Assembly (NCBI GenBank): GCA_036244855.1
Contig: BQKZ01007499.1
Coordinates: 1-12,044, forward strand
Source: Temnopleurus reevesii
Taxonomy: Eukaryota > Echinodermata > Echinoidea > Temnopleuroida > Temnopleuridae
Reading direction: 5' to 3'
Length of the DNA stretch: 12,044 bases
In this document: in pieces, positions 8,701 to 12,044 of the stretch
How the letters are laid out: the number at the start of each line of letters is the position of its first letter
How positions within the stretch are numbered: the first letter of the stretch is position 1
Made by a program: the position numbers and the translations under genes
Notes under the pieces: model-generated
Seen by the model: the letters and a program-made list of their open reading frames with translations, nothing else
Told to the model about the DNA's origin: nothing
Databases searched by the model: none

Positions 8701-10158
8701 GCCTTGGAATGAAATGACTCTTCATGGAACGAGTTTGAACCCAAGATTGTCACTTATTTAAACAACAAGTCGTTTTTTTTTATTCATAGGCTCCTTCCAC
8801 TTATCCCTTTGGGTTTTTTTTTAGTGAACAGTTTTGTTTGAAAAGTGGAGAAAGATGTGACGTCGAATACCTTTTTAGTTTTTTTTCCTTTACTACACAT
8901 ACTAATACTAAGTAGCGTTGTATTGCTTCTTATCTTGTATTTTACATTGTATTGTTTGGTTTCATTTATTGTCATGTATTATACTATGATTTATGACTTC
9001 TGAAAGTAAATTTGATCCTGAACATGTACTTTATCAAAATATTGCACTTTTATGGAAAAGAGGGTGCAATATTGAGTTCGACCTTAAAGGAGAATCCCAG
9101 TGTTTCACCACTTTGCACCCTTAACGGTGCAAAGATATAACTTTTTTTCTGAGTGTGTAGAGAGCTCTACATCACCTCTGACTAGGCCACTTTACTTACT
9201 CGGTATAGCGTACACGATACCCAGATAGAGCAACCATGTTGACGTCTCCTCCTGTATTGCATTTTTATGAAAGAAGTTCAATATTGCATACTTAAAGGGG
9301 AATTACACCCAGACAATAATGTACGGTCTGTACATGAAAAAAATCAGATGAACAAACTGTGAAAATTTGAGCAAAAGCGGATAATCCATTCAAAAGTTAT
9401 ACATTTTCATAGTTATTATTTCCACCTATGCTGAGCATCCTTGAATTGGCAACATATAGCTAATTAGCATAATCTGTGATGTCATACATGGATAACTCCT
9501 CATTCACTCTGTATATAAATTCATTGAAAATGGATCAATATCATATTTCAAATGAAGAATCAACACCATTCTTTCTGGAATGCTTGCAGAATTGATGTGG
9601 CGATAATATATTTCACCGAAAAAACAAAATTTTGTCTACTTTTCTGGAGAAAGAGGAAAATGTGAAATTTTGTGTACAAAACGAATGGCGAGTTCTCCAT
9701 GTTGGCAGCCATTTTGTGCTTGTACGTTTGCCAATTTAAGGAGCCCATGAGGGGTGTAAATCAAAACTTTGAAAATACATAGCTTTTGAATGGATTGTCA
9801 GATTTTGCTCAAATTTTCACAGTTTATTCATCTTATTTTTCTTCATTTAATGATAGCAAATTAATGTCTGAGTGTAGTTCCCCTTTAAAGGGGCTCCCAG
9901 TGTTGCATCCTTAAAGGTGCAAAGTTTATTCTCAGTGTGTAAAGAGATCTACATCACCTCTGACTAGGCCACTTTACTTACTCGGTATAGCGTACACGAT
10001 ACCCAGATACAGCAGCCATGTTGACGTCTCCTCCTGTATACGATCTGCGATGACGTCACTATGGTTTGACGTCACATCGGGTCCGCAGTCTGAGGCAGAA
10101 CTGTTGGCTGTGTAGTTGTACTTCTCCGCCAAGCGTCCATGGATGTACTCAGACTAGT

Positions 10159-10201
<43 letters not shown>

Positions 10202-10227
10202 ACAAATAGACAGAGAGAGAGGAAGAA

Positions 10228-10260
<33 letters not shown>

Positions 10261-10589
10261 GAGAGAGGGGGGGGGGGAGAAAGAGAGAGAGAGTGAGGGA
10301 GAGAGAGAGAGAGACAGACAGACAGAAAGAGAGATAAATGTAAAGAGGATGTGAGGAATGTACAGACAAAATGAGAGAGAAGGTGAGAGGGAGGGAGAGA
10401 GGAGAAGAGGAGAAGAGAGAGAAGAGGAGACAGAGACTCGAGAGGTATGAGGACAGAGACAAAATAGAGTGAGATTGGAAGATAATGAAAGCAGGATTGC
10501 GGAGGAAGAGAGAGAGAGAGAGAGAGGGGGGTTGAGGGCAGAGAGAATTAGAGTGACAGTGGAAAATACTTACAACGCGGAGAGAAATG

Positions 10590-10659
<70 letters not shown>

Positions 10660-11649
10660 GAGAGAGAAGCGGGATGGAGGTGCCGCACGAGACAGAAATA
10701 AAGTGCTATTATTAAAAAATTGACCATTAAAAAATGAACTAAACTAGGAGATGGGACAAGGAAACCTAAATCGAACTTTTTATACTGTCTGAACAAAGTG
10801 AACAAACTTTAGGCTAGTCCAGCATGATCTAGATGGACTATGCAAGTCACCCGACGAGCTTTCCGCTAATATTCTGCCTTCGCCCGCCAAAATCCGAAAT
10901 AGTAATGGGTTTTCAAAGTTGGTGGAAGGTAGAAAACGAATTCCCAGCTGATGTGCGCATCGGTAATTGGTGTAAATCAGGCGTGCACTCGTGTTTTTAC
11001 CGTCAATAAGCCCCGGTCCACCAATTTCGAAAACCCACTACAATTACAAGGCACCGTCTCGACTAGGTCAAATAGTGACCTTTAGCATGTACAAGACGGT
11101 ATGGCTGATCACAACGTTAGCTCTAAGGTCCGTTCCAGAAGGGTGCGCCAACACAACACTACTTCTTGAATAGACCTTAGAGCTAACGTTGTGATCGGCA
11201 TTACCGTCGTGTACATGCTAAAGGTCCCTACTGATGTCGATGAGAGAATAGCATGTTTTCAAAATTGGCGACGGCGGCTTACGGAAGGTCGAAAGTGAGA
11301 CAAAAGCGCAACTGATGTGCGCATCATTCATTGCACAAATCAGAAGTGCACTCGTTTTCTTTTAATCGTCTTCGAGAGTCATTCCACCAATTTTGAAAAC
11401 ATGCTATTCTCTCATCGACATCATTTGACCTTTGACCTTACATACCTTCAATGTCCGTATCAAACTCAAGGTCAGGCAAGTTAAGGCGATAGGTATTTCA
11501 ACTGTGACGTAACGGGATGACGCCCTCTTGAGTTGAAGGCTGTATCTATCATCTTGGGATCGCACGGCAGTAGGTGTTGCATGATTTACATCTGCTGCTA
11601 TGTCGGGGTTTCGGTATCGACCATCGTTGTTGTTTATTGAATGATCCAT
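5531..11649 (-). CDS. SLC46-family MFS transporter, 5' four coding exons (partial)
   Basis: This is the spliced model joining minus-strand 11649-11446, 10153-9982, 8264-7983 and 5754-5531. The join gives 882 nt, or 294 codons without a stop, out of roughly 460 residues usual for SLC46 proteins. Introns are 1292, 1717 and 2228 bp with phases 0, 1 and 1, and every junction has a GT donor and AG acceptor. SLC46 members are polytopic carriers for folates, heme, or muropeptide-like and anionic compounds at plasma or lysosomal membranes; the substrate here cannot be read. Family evidence is the MFS motif A after TM2 (residues 133-143, LLGSISDSLGRK-like), the 'AYISDVT...R..RI..LE' block between TM4 and TM5, and the 'ETV' ending TM6. 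Outer loop 1 has three N-glycosylation sequons (N81, N85, N98) and Cys91. In human SLC46A1 the equivalent loop is glycosylated and its Cys66 is disulfide-bonded. The C-terminal half is off the window. Exons and phases are read directly; the family is by remembered resemblance. Confidence 0.9.
5854..6022. mobile_element. TA-flanked MITE A, copy 1
   Basis: The ends are 'ACACGATATAAACTATTT' and its inverse 'AAATAGTTTATATCGTGT', flanked by TA at 5852-5853 and 6023-6024. The terminal repeats extend to about 27 bp with a few mismatches, and the element is about 169 bp. TA duplication and size fit a Tc1/mariner-type non-autonomous element (inference). The inner part ('gctattcaaatcggaaccgg', 'gattgttgtgtccgcacagt') is shared with the copy at 8279-8452. 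Confidence 0.85.
6099..6263 (-). pseudogene. Broken partial duplicate of exon 4 and flanking intron
   Basis: Bases 6099-6263 align with 5615-5790, covering most of exon 4 plus the first intronic bases up to a shared 'ttattagtcata' (5779-5790 and 6252-6263). The minus-strand frame reads 'GQISLGALLQCSKDQSFE' and 'KYLAP' like the real exon. A net two-base insertion then creates a frameshift, and a TAG stop follows directly. The AG acceptor seen in exon 4 is lost (CACATTGG in place of TTTAGGCAATGG), and the copy stops before the exon 4 donor. It therefore cannot serve as an exon. A TA-flanked MITE (5854-6022) lies between original and copy. Confidence 0.9.
6264..6505. other. Intron 3 sequence, nothing recognised
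   Basis: Anonymous intron sequence between the exon 4 duplicate and the next inverted-repeat element. Open frames on the plus strand here are short and have no protein-like features. Confidence 0.5.
6506..7024. mobile_element. TTAA-flanked inverted-repeat element
   Basis: TTAA at 6506-6509 and 7021-7024 flank an element of about 511 bp. It starts 'agcccatgtatagttttgg' and ends 'ccaaaactatgcttgggct', giving terminal repeats of about 24 bp with two or three mismatches. The interior is AT-rich and non-coding. A TTAA duplication fits a piggyBac-type MITE (inference). An 11-bp direct repeat 'ttattcattta' lies outside both ends (6491-6501, 7026-7036) and may be chance. Confidence 0.72.
7036..7063. 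repeat. (TCTA)n microsatellite
   Basis: About six TCTA units directly follow the TTAA-flanked element. Confidence 0.9.
7064..7397. other. Intron 3 sequence, nothing recognised
   Basis: AT-rich intron between two inverted-repeat elements, with no exon or repeat identified. An 'agctagctag'-like palindrome occurs near 7281. Confidence 0.5.
7402..7973. mobile_element. Long foldback element C, copy 1, next to exon 3 donor
   Basis: About 572 bp with arms of roughly 200 bp on each side. The left begins 'agggaagccaaccctggg' and the right is its inverse, '...ggctggttcccct'. Matching internal blocks include 'gatgaacaaactg', 'caaaatcggacaac', 'gacgatcccta-cgct', 'ggatcc' and 'tgacgtcatgtc-gacaact'. 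It is flanked by TTAA (7398-7401) and TTGA (7974-7977), the latter probably a mutated TTAA. The right flank overlaps bases +6 to +9 of intron 3. It is non-coding and belongs to the same family as 9296-9884. Confidence 0.85.
7983..8264 (-). CDS. SLC46-like exon 3 (TM2 end to TM5)
   Basis: The exon is 282 nt: two bases, 93 codons and one base. It follows acceptor TTTACAG (ending 8265) and precedes donor GTAAGT (7982-7977). It carries the end of TM2, the MFS motif A 'GSISDSLGRK' at residues 134-143 of the model, then TM3 ('LALILNILGNIAQCVVYLVIV'), TM4 with a 'GMTGG' turn, and the 'GAAYISDVTSEKSRMCRI' loop entering TM5. Motif A governs the inward/outward switch in MFS carriers, and its Asp, Gly and Arg are all present. 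The exon is phase-symmetric (1-1). Both flanks are transposon-derived: a TA-flanked MITE begins about 15 bp upstream in transcript order, and a foldback element starts 10 bases into the downstream intron. Confidence 0.92.
8279..8452. mobile_element. TA-flanked MITE A, copy 2 (one end degraded)
   Basis: It is related to 5854-6022 across its length. Shared pieces are 'aggtcgaacg-caattcaatg', 'tgctattcaaatcggaacc', 'gattgttgtgtccgcacag' and the intact right end 'aatagtttatatcgtgt' followed by TA (8453-8454). The left end is eroded to 'gatatatgaactatttccg'. It ends about 15 bp from the exon 3 acceptor, so its degraded end sits where the branch point and pyrimidine tract of intron 2 must be. Confidence 0.82.
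8455..8669. other. Intron 2 sequence, nothing recognised
   Basis: No exon is seen. It contains one of the window's TGACGTCA palindromes (8491-8498). Short open frames on both strands here are uninformative. Confidence 0.45.
8670..8770 (+). mobile_element. tRNA-like SINE remnant
   Basis: A box A-like 'agcagctcagtcggtaaa' (8676-8693) and a box B-like 'gagtttgaaccc' (8731-8742), about 50 bp apart, are followed by a short A/T-rich stretch ending in a run of T. This spacing matches a tRNA-derived polymerase III promoter. No full cloverleaf forms, so it is a SINE head or tRNA pseudogene and not a functional tRNA. Its head differs from that of the SINE at 11905-12044. Confidence 0.65.
8771..9039. 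other. Intron 2 AT-rich sequence
   Basis: Several T runs and no exon. Nothing further is recognised. Confidence 0.45.
9040..9299. repeat. Tandem duplication unit holding the exon 2 fragment
   Basis: Block a (9040-9090, 'tattgcacttttatgg...caatattg...ccttaaagg') is repeated as block b (9255-9299, 'tattgcatttttatga...caatattgcatacttaaagg'). After block a come intron bases and the exon 2 fragment. After block b comes foldback element C copy 2 and then the matching intron and the real exon 2 (9889-10039). The order therefore fits a tandem duplication of about 200 bp whose second unit was later split at TTAA. Confidence 0.75.
9140..9257 (-). pseudogene. Partial duplicate of exon 2 3' end with intact splice donor
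   Basis: Bases 9140-9257 match 9920-10039 closely, covering the last 58 bases of exon 2 and about 55 bases of intron 2. The GTAAGT donor (9199-9194) is intact. In the copied codons I see two differences: CTG CTG becomes TTG CTC, both still leucine, so the encoded 'EETSTWLLYLGIVYAIP' is unchanged. The copy breaks off at ATACAG, where CAG at 9254-9252 could act as an acceptor. A mini-exon 9251-9200 (52 nt) would then have phase 0 in and phase 1 out, matching exon 1 and exon 3. The simplest reading is a truncated duplicate; alternative-exon use is possible. Confidence 0.8.
9296..9884. mobile_element. Long foldback element C, copy 2
   Basis: About 589 bp flanked by TTAA (9292-9295 and 9885-9888). 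The ends are 'aggggaattacacccagaca' and the inverse of 'aggggaactacactcagaca'. Inner arms share 'gatgaacaaactgtgaaaat' and 'ttgagcaaaa-c-ga-aatcc' plus 'attcaaaagttat'. The middle shares 'aactcctcattcactctgta' with copy 1 at 7402-7973. It is non-coding. The unoccupied site 'ccttaaaggagaatcccag' survives at 9083-9101 in the tandem duplicate. Confidence 0.87.
9982..10153 (-). CDS. SLC46-like exon 2 (outer loop 1, first part of TM2)
   Basis: This exon was found by alignment logic because it has no internal start and is too short to stand out. It is 172 nt (57 codons plus one base), between acceptor CTACTAG (10160-10154) and donor GTAAGT (9981-9976). It encodes 'SEYIHGRLAEKYNYT...' with three N-glycosylation sequons and one cysteine, then an amphipathic stretch and 'WLLYLGIVYAIP', the start of TM2. 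The last base (A) plus GT of exon 3 makes the Ser codon of 'IPSIIMAILLGS'. This matches the outer loop 1 to TM2 layout of SLC46 members, including the Tyr a few residues in and the cysteine mid-loop. Its 3' part is duplicated at 9200-9257. A purine-rich tract of about 515 bp lies directly upstream in transcript order. Confidence 0.87.
10158..10672. repeat. (GA)n-rich purine tract, about 515 bp
   Basis: Long GA runs (for example 10166-10196 and 10589-10639) are mixed with GGAGA, GACA and G-run variants. The plus strand is almost entirely purine. On the transcript strand it is a pyrimidine tract ending four to five bases before the exon 2 acceptor. The Arg/Glu-rich and Ser/Leu-rich frames here are translation artefacts of the repeat. 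Confidence 0.95.
10673..10900. other. Intron 1 sequence, nothing recognised
   Basis: Anonymous intron between the purine tract and the hairpin cluster. Confidence 0.45.
10901..11040. mobile_element. Hairpin H1 of the intron 1 cluster
   Basis: The arm 'tgggttttcaaagttggtgg' near 10906 pairs with 'ccaccaatttcgaaaaccca' ending near 11038. The loop has 'agctgatgtgcgcatc' and 'gtgcactcgt', which recur in H3. It is about 140 bp. Confidence 0.75.
11077..11226. mobile_element. Hairpin H2 of the intron 1 cluster
   Basis: Arms 11077-11130 and 11173-11226, each 54 nt, match inversely at about 50 positions. They begin 'gacctttagcatgtaca' and end 'cacaacgttagctctaaggtc' minus a base. The loop is 42 nt. 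Both arms start and end with GACCTT/AAGGTC. Confidence 0.88.
11232..11423. mobile_element. Hairpin H3 of the intron 1 cluster
   Basis: Arms 11232-11268 and 11387-11423 are perfectly inverse over 37 nt, starting 'tgatgtcgatgagagaatag'. The loop shares 'ctgatgtgcgcatc' and 'gtgcactcgt' with H1, so H1 and H3 are related elements on either side of H2. The right arm ends 22 bp from the exon 1 boundary. Confidence 0.88.
11426..11438 (-). promoter_or_regulatory. Perfect DR1 nuclear-receptor half-site pair (candidate)
   Basis: The minus strand reads AGGTCAAAGGTCA, the consensus direct repeat with one-base spacing bound by HNF4, RXR or COUP-TF type receptors in animals. It sits two bases beyond the six-base exon 1 donor in intron 1, next to hairpin H3. 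Function is not shown by sequence alone. Confidence 0.4.
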
Positions 11650-11656
11650 GCCTCAG
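11446..11656 (-). CDS. SLC46-like exon 1 (start codon, N-terminus, TM1)
   Basis: Coding runs from the ATG at 11649-11647 to AAG at 11448-11446, giving 68 codons, followed by a GTATGT donor (11445-11440). The first 45 or so residues are polar and presumably cytoplasmic. Then comes the start of TM1, 'VTVEIPIALTCLTLSLI', which matches the 'xxVEPxxFL' opening of TM1 in SLC46 proteins. Joined in phase 0 to exon 2 it reads 'LIRTLK|SEYIHGRL', aligning without a gap with the TM1 to loop 1 stretch of the human family. Just upstream, at 11660-11657, is TTAG preceded by a T-rich tract. This is a good acceptor and would leave only 7 leader bases before the ATG, so a separate non-coding first exon is likely. 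The start is the first ATG after that acceptor. Confidence 0.82.
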
Positions 11657-11904
11657 CTAAAAGAAAGTAAAAGTAAACGCGAATGACATAGAAATGTATG
11701 GCTAAAATAATGATAAAAATCCCAACAATTTTACATAAATGACTGATAAGCCTGATAATGCGAATTCACACATATACACTATAAATGGAAATCGGAGTAA
11801 CGTATCTATTTATTCATTTACTTATTTTCTTTTATCTATTCAAGTTTTCTTTCAGTCGGGTGGTTTCTTCAAGTCAGTGCAAGTAACCTGCTTTCTGATG
11901 GGAG
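11657..11904. other. Sequence upstream of exon 1, probable leader intron
   Basis: The 'ttttagct' acceptor context at 11654-11661 (minus strand CTTTTAG) suggests this is an intron in the 5' leader. No exon, CpG-rich promoter or repeat is recognised. Confidence 0.4.
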
Positions 11905-12044
11905 CGTCGTGGTGTAGTGGTTCGGACTCTCGCCTCTTAACGAGAGGGTCGGTGGTTCGAATCTCTCCCAGGGCGTTAATTTCCTTCAGCAAGAAATTTA
12001 CCCATAGTGTGCTGCACTCAACCCAGGTGAGGTGAATGGGTACC
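11905..12044 (+). mobile_element. tRNA-derived SINE, cut by the window edge
   Basis: The tRNA-like head has box A 'tggtgtagtgg' (11910-11920) and box B 'ggttcgaatc' (11954-11963), with an anticodon-arm-like stem 'ctctcg...cgagag' around 'cctcttaa'. The eight-base loop and poor acceptor pairing argue against a working tRNA. The body follows with 'cttcagcaagaaattta' and 'actcaacccaggtgaggtg' then 'aatgggtacc'. That part is present in reverse at 1416-1445, which links the families. Confidence 0.85.

Noticed and set aside
10139..10805. Arg/Glu-rich plus-strand and Ser/Leu-rich minus-strand open frames
   Set aside because: They are translations of a GA microsatellite, which has few stop codons in several frames; no other coding signal.
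11905..11985. Functional tRNA gene
   Set aside because: Polymerase III boxes are present, but the anticodon loop has eight bases, the acceptor stem pairs poorly, and a SINE body follows.
11739..12035. Plus-strand open frame of 98 codons ending in the SINE
   Set aside because: Its C-terminal part 'GASWCSGSDSRLLTRGSVVRI' minus a residue is the translation of the tRNA-derived head, a common false ORF.
1..12044. CRISPR array, prokaryotic operon or phage system
   Set aside because: The repeats are satellites and foldback elements of irregular spacing, and the only gene has spliceosomal introns.

Overview
The window looks like intron-rich animal DNA, probably from a marine invertebrate deuterostome; echinoderm is my best guess. 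The evidence is spliced coding exons with canonical GT/AG sites, LINE and tRNA-derived SINE debris with 'agcgctatataaa...(ATT)n' type tails, abundant short inverted-repeat elements and long microsatellites. The taxon is inferred from repeat style and was not searched.

The one gene I can support lies on the minus strand. It is the 5' part of a major facilitator transporter of the SLC46 family (the family of the proton-coupled folate transporter and SLC46A3). Four coding exons (11649-11446, 10153-9982, 8264-7983, 5754-5531) join with matching phases (0, 1, 1) into 294 uninterrupted codons. These cover a cytoplasmic N-terminus, TM1, a glycosylatable outer loop, TM2-TM6 and the start of the central cytoplasmic loop. 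Exon 4 ends at a GTGAGT donor. No following exon is recognisable down to base 1, so the C-terminal half must lie beyond the left edge, after an intron longer than 5.5 kb. A probable acceptor 7 bases before the ATG suggests a non-coding leader exon beyond or near the right edge.

Layout by region: 1-420 holds GC-rich degenerate tandem modules. 421-1450 is AT-rich sequence with SINE tails. 1454-3445 is a 179-196 bp satellite array split by a LINE 3' end, with an orphan unit at 3965-4080. 4223-5223 holds two copies of a hairpin element bracketing a 5'-truncated LINE reverse-transcriptase end. 5531-11656 is the transporter gene, and its introns carry most of the interesting structure. These include TTAA-flanked foldback elements (6510-7020, 7402-7973, 9296-9884), a TA-flanked MITE in two copies (5854-6022, 8279-8452), partial duplicates of exon 4 (6099-6263) and exon 2 (9140-9257), a purine tract of about 515 bp (10158-10672), and three adjacent hairpins (10901-11423) ending just before the exon 1 donor. 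A tRNA-derived SINE occupies the right edge.

Most striking are the two partial exon duplications. The exon 4 copy is dead. The exon 2 copy keeps its splice donor, differs from the real exon only by two synonymous changes in the retained codons, and could splice in frame. Its tandem structure also supplies an empty site showing how a foldback element inserted at TTAA.
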